Assembly: GCA_035652335.1 (NCBI GenBank)
Contig: DASRDZ010000056.1
Coordinates: forward strand, 22,323-86,322
Origin: DASRDZ01 sp035652335
GTDB lineage: Bacteria; Chloroflexota; Dormibacteria; Aeolococcales; Aeolococcaceae
DNA: 64,000 bases
Direction: 5' to 3'
The position numbers were made by a program, and so were the translations under genes. Under the pieces are notes generated by a model that worked only from the letters and a program-made list of their open reading frames with translations, had not been told where the DNA came from and searched no databases. Positions 19,905 through 28,046 of the stretch are shown piece after piece; the first letter of the stretch is position 1, and each line of letters starts with the position of its first letter.

Positions 19905-21569
19905 ATGCAGGGTCTGATGATGGAGACCCCCCTGACCATCCCGGGTCTCATCGTCCCCCGAGCCGAGACCATCTTCGCCCGCACCCCGGTTGTGGCCAGG
20001 ATCGGCCAGAACGAGGTGCGCACCAGCTGGGGCGAGGTGGCCCGCCGCTCCCGCCGCCTGGCCTCGGTGCTGCGCGACATGGGCGTCCGGCCAGGAGACC
20101 GGGTGGCCACCTTCGGCTGGAACACCCACTGGCACCTCGAGGCCTACCTCGGCATCCCCTCGATGGGCGCGGTGCTGCACACGCTGAACATCCGCCTCTT
20201 CGCCGACCAGGTCGCCTACATCGTCGACCACGCGGACGACTCCGTGGTCATCGCCGATCGCAGCCTGCTCCCGCTGTGGCGCCAGGTCGAGGCCAAGCTC
20301 AGCCGTCCCCGTCCGCTGATCGTCGCTCCCGACAGCGACGACACCTCGAACGACGGTGACGGCGTCGACTACGAGCAGGCGATCGCCGCCGCGCAGCCGA
20401 TGGAATGGCCCGAGCTGGAGGAGAACACCGCGGCGGCGATGTGCTACACCAGCGGCACCACGGGCAACCCCAAGGGCGTCGTGTACAGCCACCGCAGCAG
20501 CGTGCTCCACTCGTTTGCGACGGCGATGTCAGGAACTCTGGGCATCGGGGCGCAGGACACGGTGTGCGCGATCGTGCCGATGTTCCACGCCAACTCCTGG
20601 GGGCTGCCGCACGCGGGCGCGATGGTGGGCGCCTCGCTGCTGCTCCCGGGGCGCGACCTGACGCCCGCCGCGATCTGCTCGCTGATCGCCGAGGAGCGCG
20701 CCACCGTCGCCGCCGGCGTGCCCACCATCTGGCTGGGCGTCCTCGACCACTGGCGCCGCGAGAAGCCCGACCTCTCCTCGCTGCGCACGGTGATCTGCGG
20801 CGGGTCGGCGGCCCCGGCCTCGCTGTGCAAGGCGTTCGAGGAGGAGATCGGCGTGCCCATCACCCACGCGTGGGGGATGACCGAGACCTCGCCGATCGGC
20901 AGCGTCTCCCGACTTCCGGTCGAAGCCGGCCAGAACCCGGACGACCGGACGAGGGAGTACTACAACACCTCGCAGGGCCGCTGGGTGCCGGGCGTCGTCG
21001 TCCGGGTCACCGGCGACGACGGCGAGGAGGTCCCCTGGGACGGCCAGACCATGGGCGAGATCTGGATCCGCGGCCCCTGGATCGCCCGGCAGTACTACGG
21101 CGATCCCGGTCCCGACCCGGCCAAGTTCAGCGACGGCTGGCTGCGCACCGGCGACGTCGCCACCGTCGACGAGCTCGGCTACCTGCGCATCGTCGACCGC
21201 ACCAAGGACCTGGTCAAGTCGGGCGGCGAGTGGATCTCGTCGGTGGAGCTGGAGGGCCACATCATGGCCCACCCGGACGTGCTCGAGGCCGCCGTCATCG
21301 GCGTCCCCGATCCCAAGTGGGACGAGCGTCCCATGGCCTGTGTCGTGGTGCGCCAGGACGCGCGCGACCGCGTCACCAGCGACGACATCCTCGAGTTCCT
21401 CCGCCCCCGCGTGGCCAAATGGTGGCTGCCTGACCACGTCGTCTTCATCGAGGAGGTCCCCAAGACGAGCGTGGGCAAGTTCGACAAGAAGGTGCTGCGG
21501 TCGCGGTTCAGCGAGGCGCCGGTGGGCGGCGAGGCCGCTGCCGGGAAGGACGTCAGCCGGGCTCTCTGA
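19905..21569 (+). CDS. Fatty acyl-CoA synthetase (AMP-forming)
   Basis: 554 residues from ATG 19905, SD GGAGGAG upstream and a TAGGAT -10-like element at 19862. ANL-superfamily motifs in order: YTSGTTGNPKGV (phosphate loop), WGMTE (A5), GDGWLRTGD-type hinge (SDGWLRTGDVATVDE), and C-terminal KTSVGKFDKK with the adenylation lysine. Closest in feel to medium/long-chain acyl-CoA ligases such as AlkK-type. Activates fatty acids with ATP and CoA for degradation or lipid synthesis. Convergent with the cyclase gene. Confidence 0.85.
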   Translation: MQGLMMETPLTIPGLIVPRAETIFARTPVVARIGQNEVRTSWGEVARRSRRLASVLRDMGVRPGDRVATFGWNTHWHLEAYLGIPSMGAVLHTLNIRLFADQVAYIVDHADDSVVIADRSLLPLWRQVEAKLSRPRPLIVAPDSDDTSNDGDGVDYEQAIAAAQPMEWPELEENTAAAMCYTSGTTGNPKGVVYSHRSSVLHSFATAMSGTLGIGAQDTVCAIVPMFHANSWGLPHAGAMVGASLLLPGRDLTPAAICSLIAEERATVAAGVPTIWLGVLDHWRREKPDLSSLRTVICGGSAAPASLCKAFEEEIGVPITHAWGMTETSPIGSVSRLPVEAGQNPDDRTREYYNTSQGRWVPGVVVRVTGDDGEEVPWDGQTMGEIWIRGPWIARQYYGDPGPDPAKFSDGWLRTGDVATVDELGYLRIVDRTKDLVKSGGEWISSVELEGHIMAHPDVLEAAVIGVPDPKWDERPMACVVVRQDARDRVTSDDILEFLRPRVAKWWLPDHVVFIEEVPKTSVGKFDKKVLRSRFSEAPVGGEAAAGKDVSRAL

Positions 21570-21639
21570 CCATCGCGTCAGCACTGACCACCGCTTGCGG
21601 GGGCGCGTTCGCGCGGCTCCTCCCGGCCGTGTGAAGGAC

Positions 21640-22860
21640 TCAGCGCTCGGCGGGGACGTGCTCCCTGGCCCGCAGCAGCACGGTCGGCCGGACCACGCCC
21701 TTCAGCGACACCTCGCCGATCTCCTCCAGCTCGACCCCCGCGATCCCGTCGGGGGCGACCGCGGCGGAGATGAGCACCTCGCGCGGGCGGGCATACTCGT
21801 TGATGCGTGCCGCGACGTTGACCGTGAGGCCGAAGACGTCCCCGGCGTGGACCACCACGGGACCGCGGTGGATGCCGACGCGGGCGCGGGGAAGGCCGGC
21901 GCGGTGGATGGCCTGCACCACGTCGAGGCCGCAGCGCACCGCGGCGTCGCCGTCGGCGAAGAGCAGCAGCGCGCCGTCGCCGAGCATCTTGACGATGCGC
22001 CCGCCGCGGCTGCGGGTGGTGTCGATGACGACGTCCTCGAAGCCTGCGGCGATCTGCGCCGCCTTGTGCTCCCCGGCCCCGTCGACGAGCGGGGTGAATC
22101 CGACGAGGTCGACAAAGACCACGACAGGGTCGCCGGTCCGGGTGCGCACGCCGCGGCCCTCGCGCACCGCCTCCATCATGTCGTTGGTGATCGCCTCCAG
22201 CACCGCGTTCTGCAGGTGCTGTCGGTGCATCCAGTGGGTCAGCGCGATCACCGAGGGCACCGCCGACTGGGCGATGCTGGCGATGTGGTTGCGGGCGATG
22301 GGGTCGCCGGCGGCGCAGGCGCCCAGCACCGGCTCCTCGACGTACTGGCGGAACACCTGCACCTGCACCTCGGCAGCACGGCGCACCGCCTCGGAGGTGC
22401 TGCGCACGGTGTGGTAGTGCGCCTCCGGCGGCATCGGCAGCGAGACCAGCTGGACGACGTGGCGCAGCACGTCCACCTGGTCGCGGGTGAGCGGCTTGTC
22501 GGCGGGTGCGTCGGGAAGCCCGGCGGCGCGCAGCATCGCCTGCACCTCGTCGCAGGTGACCGGCGTGCCCTGCAGCACCTGGTCGAGGGTGCGCTCGTCG
22601 AGGTCCCCGGCGTCGGGGAGGAAGGTCTCCAGGAGGGAGAGGTCGAACGCGCCCGCCTGGGCGGCGCGGACCACCTCCTCCACCCCGCCGGCGGCGTCGG
22701 CGACCTGGCGGATGATGTGCAGCTTGGTCAGCTCGACGTGGCGGAAGCCCTCGGCCTCGGCCTCGCGGGTGCAGACGATGAGGCCGGCGGACTCGCAGTG
22801 GGCGACGTCGTCCTCGCTGAGGCCGGAGAGCGTGGTGACCTGCTGGCGGGTCAGCAGCAT
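21640..22860 (-). CDS. Adenylate/guanylate cyclase with MerR-like N-terminus
   Basis: 406 residues from ATG 22858-22860. The N-terminal 40 residues (MLLTRQQVTTLSGLSEDDV, then HCESAGLIV) look like a MerR-type winged helix, followed by a helical regulatory region (about 60-215) and a class III cyclase domain: VVVFVDLVGFT (metal Asp), VKMLGDGALLLF (second metal Asp), VGIHRGPVV and GLTVNVAARI. Makes a cyclic nucleotide, probably cAMP. A paralogue with the same layout lies at 40098-41507. The input signal is unknown. Confidence 0.8.
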   Translation of the reverse strand: MLLTRQQVTTLSGLSEDDVAHCESAGLIVCTREAEAEGFRHVELTKLHIIRQVADAAGGVEEVVRAAQAGAFDLSLLETFLPDAGDLDERTLDQVLQGTPVTCDEVQAMLRAAGLPDAPADKPLTRDQVDVLRHVVQLVSLPMPPEAHYHTVRSTSEAVRRAAEVQVQVFRQYVEEPVLGACAAGDPIARNHIASIAQSAVPSVIALTHWMHRQHLQNAVLEAITNDMMEAVREGRGVRTRTGDPVVVFVDLVGFTPLVDGAGEHKAAQIAAGFEDVVIDTTRSRGGRIVKMLGDGALLLFADGDAAVRCGLDVVQAIHRAGLPRARVGIHRGPVVVHAGDVFGLTVNVAARINEYARPREVLISAAVAPDGIAGVELEEIGEVSLKGVVRPTVLLRAREHVPAER

Positions 22861-22934
22861 GGGGGCTCACTCCCGATCGATGCGCCGCGGTGCTCCGGGC
22901 GGCGCCCTTCCGTGTCGACAGGGGTTGAGTGTAC

Positions 22935-22946
22935 TACCAGTCGGTA
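22935..22946. promoter_or_regulatory. TACCAGTCGGTA dyad upstream of the cyclase
   Basis: Near-perfect 12-bp palindrome (TACCGACTGGTA on the other strand), 75 bp upstream of the cyclase start, of the shape bound by many TetR-family repressors. The rest of the 22861-23087 gap shows no gene. Confidence 0.35.
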
Positions 22947-23087
22947 ATCCGCGTGACGAAGGGATGGGGGTGCGGCCCGGCGGGCGCGGGGGACGGGCGG
23001 GTGCGCTCTACCGGCCGCGCGAGAGTCCGGCACTACGCAGGCAAGCGATGGCGTCCGCGCGGCGACCCTCTTGCGGGCGGTGACCGT

Positions 23088-23729
23088 CTAGCGCAGGAGA
23101 CGGATGACGGCGACGACGGTGCCTTCGAGGGTGACGTCGCGCGCGAAGATCGGCTCCATCGTGGAGTTCTCGGGTTGCAGACGCACCCGTCCGGCTTCGC
23201 GGAAGAGGCGCTTGACGGTGACCTCGTGCTCGCCGGTGTTCTCGTTCTCGATGCGGGCGACGACGATGGTGCCGTTGGGGGCCTCGCGACCGGGGCGGAC
23301 GACCACGATGTCGCCGTCGTAGATGCCGGCCTCGATCATCGAGTCGCCGTGGACGCGCAGGGCGTAGGCGCCCTCGTCGGCGATCTCCGGGCCGACGGTG
23401 AGCTCGTCCTCGATGTTCTCGGCGGCGAGCACGGGCGAGCCCGCGGCGACGCGGCCGACGAGCGGGACGCGCCAGGCGCGCATCAGCGGGAGGACATTGG
23501 AGCCGTTCTGCTCCTCACCCACCACCTCGACCGTCCGCGACTTGGTGGGGTCGCGACGGATGAACCCCTTCTGCTCCAGGGCGTTCAGGTGGTTCTGGAC
23601 GGTGGAGGACGAGCTGAGCCCGACCGCCTGCCCGATCTCCCGAACGGTGGGCGGGTAGGCGTGAGTCCGCTTGTGCTCCCGAAGGAATTCCAGGATCTCC
23701 CGCTGGCGCGGATTCAGGGCGTCAGCCAT
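23088..23729 (-). CDS. lexA: LexA SOS repressor
   Basis: 213 residues from ATG 23727-23729 with AGAGG upstream. N-terminal winged helix (1-70: PPTVREIGQAVGLSSSSTVQ), cleavage site Ala96-Gly97 (RVAAGSP), catalytic Ser130 (HGDSM) and Lys173 (TVKRL). Represses SOS genes until RecA filaments trigger self-cleavage. Its own promoter carries a LexA box, so it is autoregulated; the LysM gene has another. Upstream lies hflX on the same strand. Confidence 0.97.
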   Translation of the reverse strand: MADALNPRQREILEFLREHKRTHAYPPTVREIGQAVGLSSSSTVQNHLNALEQKGFIRRDPTKSRTVEVVGEEQNGSNVLPLMRAWRVPLVGRVAAGSPVLAAENIEDELTVGPEIADEGAYALRVHGDSMIEAGIYDGDIVVVRPGREAPNGTIVVARIENENTGEHEVTVKRLFREAGRVRLQPENSTMEPIFARDVTLEGTVVAVIRLLR

Positions 23730-23762
23730 GACATCAAACCTCTGGCCGGATCGGCGGGGCTG

Positions 23763-23802
23763 ACTGTAACACGGGTCGGCGGATATTGCAAACGTTTGTT
23801 CC
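23763..23802 (-). promoter_or_regulatory. lexA promoter with LexA box
   Basis: On the minus strand: GGAACAAACGTTTGC (23788-23802) is a LexA box overlapping the -35 TTGCAA (23786-23791); 17 bp on is -10 TACAGT (23763-23768). Confidence 0.75.
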
Positions 23803-23844
23803 TGGGTGGGCGCCGAACGCCCGGCGAGAGGGAGTCGGGCCCCT

Positions 23845-25089
23845 TCAGCCCACCGACGCCGCCGCGATCCGCGCCGCCAGCGCGGGTGGCGCCGAGCCCC
23901 GCACGCGCACTCCGCGCTCCTCGTACCGCTCCGACTCGACGATCCCCTCGCGATGCATCGCCGCGACCAGCTCCTGCTGCGCATAGGGCAGGACGGCGTC
24001 GATCGCTCGCATCCCCTCGGCGATGACGTCGGACACCGCCTGGCGCAGCGGGACGAGTCCGTCGCCGCGCAGCGCGCTGACCGGCACCACCTCGAGCGCC
24101 GGCGCGACGTCGAGGGAGGCCAGCCTCGCCTCCAGCTCCTCGGGCGCGAGCAGGTCGACCTTGTTGGCGGCCAGCAGCATCGGCTTGGCCAGCGCCTCCA
24201 GGTCGTGCAGCACGGCGTGCACCGTCTCCAGCTGCTGCGCGGCCGCGGGATGAGATATGTCCAGAACGTGCAACAACAGGTCGGCCTCGACGACCTCCTC
24301 CAGCGTCGCCCGGAAGGACGCCACCAGCTCGGTGGGCAGCTTCTGGATGAAGCCGACGGTGTCGACGAGCAGGGCCGAGCCACCCGACGGCAGCGACATG
24401 GCGCGCGTGGTGGGGTCGAGGGTGGCGAACAGCTTGTCCTCGGCGACCACCCCGCCGTCGGTCAGCGCGTTGAGCAGCGACGACTTGCCGGCGTTGGTGT
24501 AGCCGACCAGCGCCACCGTGCGCTGCGCCCCGCGTGCGCGCCGGGCGCGGTGCAGGGCGCGCTGCTTGCGGACCTGTCCCAGGTCCCTCTCCAGGTCGCG
24601 CAGGCGGGTGCGGATGCGGCGGCGGTCGATCTCCAGCTTCTGCTCACCGGGACCGCGCGTCCCGATGCCGCCGCCGAGTCGCGAGAGGTCGCGCCCGCCG
24701 ACCAGGCGGGGCAGCATGTGGCGCAGCTGGGCGACCTCGACCTGGATGCGTCCCTCGCGGGTGCGGGCATGCTGGGCGAAGATGTCGAGGATCAGCTCGG
24801 TGCGGTCGAGCACGCCGGTGTCGAGGGCCTGCTCCAGGTTGCGCTGCTGACGCGGTGACAGCTCGTCGTTGCTGACCACGACGTCGAACTGCAGGTCGCC
24901 GCGCAGCGACCTCCACTCGGCCACCTTGCCCTTGCCGTAGAACAGCGCAGGATCGGGCTGCTCGCGACGCTGGATCTCCGACCCCACCACCTCGGCGCCG
25001 GCGGTGCGCGCCAGCTCGGCCATCTCGTCGAGCTGCGAGGACAGCTCCGCGTGGTCGGTGCCCGGCAGCTCCGCGGCGACCAGGAACAC
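23845..25089 (-). CDS. hflX: HflX GTPase
   Basis: 414 residues from GTG 25087-25089 (VFLVAAELPGTDHAELSSQL), GAGAAG upstream. N-terminal HflX domain with the conserved GIGTRGPGEQKLE(I/T)DRR segment, coiled region, then a GTPase domain: G1 GYTNAGKSSLLNAL, G3 DTVGF, G4 NKVD, G5 SALRGDG. Splits stalled or hibernating 70S ribosomes under stress. Lies 23 bp after dapL in the same leftward unit. Confidence 0.93.
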   Translation of the reverse strand: MFLVAAELPGTDHAELSSQLDEMAELARTAGAEVVGSEIQRREQPDPALFYGKGKVAEWRSLRGDLQFDVVVSNDELSPRQQRNLEQALDTGVLDRTELILDIFAQHARTREGRIQVEVAQLRHMLPRLVGGRDLSRLGGGIGTRGPGEQKLEIDRRRIRTRLRDLERDLGQVRKQRALHRARRARGAQRTVALVGYTNAGKSSLLNALTDGGVVAEDKLFATLDPTTRAMSLPSGGSALLVDTVGFIQKLPTELVASFRATLEEVVEADLLLHVLDISHPAAAQQLETVHAVLHDLEALAKPMLLAANKVDLLAPEELEARLASLDVAPALEVVPVSALRGDGLVPLRQAVSDVIAEGMRAIDAVLPYAQQELVAAMHREGIVESERYEERGVRVRGSAPPALAARIAAASVG

Positions 25090-25112
25090 CTTCTCGCCGG
25101 CGGCGCCGCCGT

Positions 25113-26291
25113 CTACAGCCGCAGGCCGCGCAGGCGCTCGCACGCCTCCTCGACCCGCGCGTCCGGCGCCGTCACCGAGACGCGGAAGTAGCCCTCGCCG
25201 CTGGGCCCGAAGCCGACGCCGGGGGTGATGTTGACGCCGACCTCGTCCAGAACGCGGGCGGCGAAGCCGATGGAGTCGAACCCCGAGGGCACCCGCCCCC
25301 AGAGGTAGAAGGTGGCCCGGGGCAGCGGGATGTCGATGCCGACCGCCGCGAAGGCCTCGCGCACCTCCAACTGGCGGCGGCGGATGACGGCGTTGCGCCG
25401 CTGCAGCTCCGCCTCCGGCTCGGTCATCGCCTCGATGGCGGCGAGCTGCACCGCCTGGAAGATGCCGCTGTCGACGTTGGTCTTTACCTGGCCGAGCAGC
25501 TTCACCACCTCGGCGTTGCCGACGCACATGGCCACGCGCCAGCCGGTCATGTCGTAGGTCTTGCTCAGCGAATGGAACTCCACGGCGACGTCGCGGGCGC
25601 CCTCGTACTGCAGCACCGACGGCGCGCGGTAGCCGTCGTAGGCGATCTCGGTGTAGGGCGCGTCGTGGGCCAGCACGATGCCGCGCTCGCGGCAGAGCGC
25701 GATCGCCTCGCGGAAGAACTCGTCGGTGGCCACGGCGGCCGTCGGGTTGTTGGGGTAGTTGAGCCAGAGCAGGCGGGCCCGGGAGAGGACGTCCTCCGGG
25801 ATTGCGGACAGGTCCGGCAGGAACCCGTTCTCCTCGCGCAGCGGCAGGCGGTGGGGCTCGGCGTCGGCCATGATCGCGCCTGTCACGTACACCGGGTAGC
25901 CCGGGTCGGGGCAGAGCACCGCGTCGCCGGGGTCGACCAGCGCGATGGGGAGATGGGCGATGCCCTCCTTCGACCCGATCAGCGGCAGCACCTCGGCGTC
26001 GGGGTCCAGCTCGACCCCGAAGCGCCGCCGGTACCACTCCGCCTGGGCGACGCGCAGCGCTCGCAGCCCGTAGTACGACGGGTAGCGGTGGTTGGCGGGG
26101 TCGCGCAGCGCCTGCGCGGCGGCCTCCACCACGAAGGCCGGGGTGGGCAGGTCGGGGTCGCCGATGTCGAGGGTGATGACGTCGACTCCGGCGGCGCGCT
26201 TGGCGGCCACCTTGCGGTCGATCTCGGCGAAGAGGTACGGGGGGATGCGCTCCATGCGCCTGGCCGCCCGGATGCCGGCACCCCCGATCAT
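25113..26291 (-). CDS. dapL: LL-diaminopimelate aminotransferase
   Basis: 392 residues from ATG 26289-26291, overlapping the dapF stop (ATGA). Fold-type I PLP enzyme: NYPNNPTAAV, DAPYTEIAYDGY, SLSKTYDMTGWR (PLP Lys) and the C-terminal Arg in YFRVSVTAP. The IPPYLFAEIDRK start and GDPDLPTP motif are typical of DapL-type enzymes that convert tetrahydrodipicolinate directly to LL-DAP. Adjacency to dapF, which epimerises the product, supports DapL over a generic aspartate aminotransferase. Confidence 0.85.
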   Translation of the reverse strand: MIGGAGIRAARRMERIPPYLFAEIDRKVAAKRAAGVDVITLDIGDPDLPTPAFVVEAAAQALRDPANHRYPSYYGLRALRVAQAEWYRRRFGVELDPDAEVLPLIGSKEGIAHLPIALVDPGDAVLCPDPGYPVYVTGAIMADAEPHRLPLREENGFLPDLSAIPEDVLSRARLLWLNYPNNPTAAVATDEFFREAIALCRERGIVLAHDAPYTEIAYDGYRAPSVLQYEGARDVAVEFHSLSKTYDMTGWRVAMCVGNAEVVKLLGQVKTNVDSGIFQAVQLAAIEAMTEPEAELQRRNAVIRRRQLEVREAFAAVGIDIPLPRATFYLWGRVPSGFDSIGFAARVLDEVGVNITPGVGFGPSGEGYFRVSVTAPDARVEEACERLRGLRL

Positions 26292-27142
26292 CGCGCACCT
26301 CTGCTGAGGGCGAGGGTCTCGGCGGGCTGCAGCATGAGGTGTCCGGTGTACACGCGCTGCGCCGGGCCGGTCATCCGCACCGACGCGCCCGGCGCCCAGG
26401 CGATGTGCAGCGGGCCGCCGCGCAGCTCCACGGTCACCGGGGAGTCGCAGAGGCCGAGCCGCTGCATGGCCACCCCGACCGCCGACGCGCCGGTGCCGCA
26501 CGCGTTGGTCTCGCCGACGCCGCGCTCGAAGGTGCGCTGGCGAACCCGGGTTCTGGACAGCACCTGCACGATCTCGAAGTTGGTGCGCTGCGGGAAGGCG
26601 GGGTGGCGCTCGACCAGGGGGCCGATCTCGGCGAGCGGGAAGGCGTCGACGTCGTCGACGACCGCGACGCAGTGCGGGTTGCCCATGCTGACCAGCGACA
26701 CCCGCAGCGTCGTCCCGCCGGCGCTCAGGGGATGGTCGAGGACCTCCGCCGCGTCGGAGTCGAAGGGGATCTCCGCCGGCGCGAACCGGGGCGCACCCAT
26801 GTCGACGGTGACCAGGTCCTCGCCGAGACGCTCGGTGACCACCTCGCCCGCACCCGTCTCCCAGACCACGCGATCGCCGCTGATGCCGTGCACGGCGACG
26901 TACTCGGCGACGCAGCGGATGCCGTTGCCGCACATCTCGGCCTCGCTGCCATCGGCGTTGAACAGCCGCATGCGCAGGTCGGCGACGTCGCTCACCTGGA
27001 TGAGCAGGATGCCGTCGGCGCCGACGCCGAGGTGCCGCTGGCAGGCGCGCCGGGCCAGTGCCGGCCAGTCGACGGGCTGGCGCTCGCGGTCGTCGACCAC
27101 GATGAAGTCATTGCCCAGCCCGTGCATCTTCTCGAAGCGCAT
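26288..27142 (-). CDS. dapF: Diaminopimelate epimerase
   Basis: 284 residues from ATG 27140-27142 (MRFEKMHGLGNDFIVVD). Both catalytic cysteines are present: MCGNGIRC (first half) and NACGTGA (second half), plus ETGAGEV. Converts LL-DAP to meso-DAP for peptidoglycan and lysine. Its start lies 35 bp inside the end of miaA; its stop overlaps dapL. Confidence 0.96.
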   Translation of the reverse strand: MRFEKMHGLGNDFIVVDDRERQPVDWPALARRACQRHLGVGADGILLIQVSDVADLRMRLFNADGSEAEMCGNGIRCVAEYVAVHGISGDRVVWETGAGEVVTERLGEDLVTVDMGAPRFAPAEIPFDSDAAEVLDHPLSAGGTTLRVSLVSMGNPHCVAVVDDVDAFPLAEIGPLVERHPAFPQRTNFEIVQVLSRTRVRQRTFERGVGETNACGTGASAVGVAMQRLGLCDSPVTVELRGGPLHIAWAPGASVRMTGPAQRVYTGHLMLQPAETLALSRGAR

Positions 27143-28043
27143 CCAGAACCTCGTCGACCAGCGGCTCCAGGGGACCCTCGCCGCGCTGCAGCCACCGGAT
27201 GCGCCGGTCCCGGCGGAACCAGGTGCGCTGCGCCTTGGCGTAGCGACGGGTGCGCTGCGCGACAAGGGCGGCGGCCTGCTCCGTTGTGACCGTCCCGTCG
27301 AGCACCGCGAGCGCTTCGCGGTAGCCGATTCCGGCGGATTCGAGCGCGCCGCGGGTGACCCCACGACCCAGGGCGGAGTGTACTTCCTCCACCAGGGCGC
27401 CGGTTTCCAGCATGCCGCGGGAGCGCCGCTCGATGAGGGCCTCGTGCAACTCGCGCGGGGCGTCGAGGCCGATCAGCGTGGCCGGCGTGGCCTGGCTGCG
27501 CCCGCGCGCGTTCCGCAACGGGGCGCCGCGCGCATCGAGGATCTCCAGGGCGCGGATCACACGGCGCGGGTTGCGCAGATCGACGGACTCCGCCGCGTCG
27601 GGGTCGCGCGCGGACAGCTCCGCCGCGAGCTGCGCCAGACCCTCGGCGGTGGCGGCGACGGCGCTTCGCTCCGCGCGGCGCGCCGGATCGGCGGGGACCC
27701 GCGCCAGGTCGAGGCCGTCGACCAGCGCGCTGACGTACAGGCCGGTGCCACCGACGAGGATCGGCTGCACGCCACCGTCGCGCAGATCGCTGAGGACGGC
27801 CCGGGCGGCGTCGAGCCAGCCGGCGACGCTGAACGGCTCGCCGGGATCGTGCAGGGCGAGGAGGTGGCAGGCGACGCCGCGCAGCTCCGCCGGCGTCGGC
27901 GCACAGGTGGCGACGTGCAGGCCGCGGATGACCTGACGGGAGTCCGCGTTGAGCAGCTCGGCCGCACCCAGCCGCTCTGCGACGGCGACGGCCAGCGGCG
28001 TCTTCCCCGTCGCGGTGGGGCCGACGACGGCGAGCAGGCGCAC
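27108..28043 (-). CDS. miaA: tRNA dimethylallyltransferase
   Basis: 311 residues from GTG 28041-28043 (MRLLAVVGPTATGKTPLAV). P-loop GPTATGKT, NADSRQV, GGTGLYVSALVDG and the GIGYREA segment are all conserved. Adds the dimethylallyl group to A37 of tRNAs reading UNN codons; MiaB (32512-33873) completes the modification. Starts 3 bp after mutL and overlaps dapF by 35 bp. Confidence 0.95.
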   Translation of the reverse strand: MRLLAVVGPTATGKTPLAVAVAERLGAAELLNADSRQVIRGLHVATCAPTPAELRGVACHLLALHDPGEPFSVAGWLDAARAVLSDLRDGGVQPILVGGTGLYVSALVDGLDLARVPADPARRAERSAVAATAEGLAQLAAELSARDPDAAESVDLRNPRRVIRALEILDARGAPLRNARGRSQATPATLIGLDAPRELHEALIERRSRGMLETGALVEEVHSALGRGVTRGALESAGIGYREALAVLDGTVTTEQAAALVAQRTRRYAKAQRTWFRRDRRIRWLQRGEGPLEPLVDEVLDALREDARAGQ

Positions 28044-28046
28044 GGC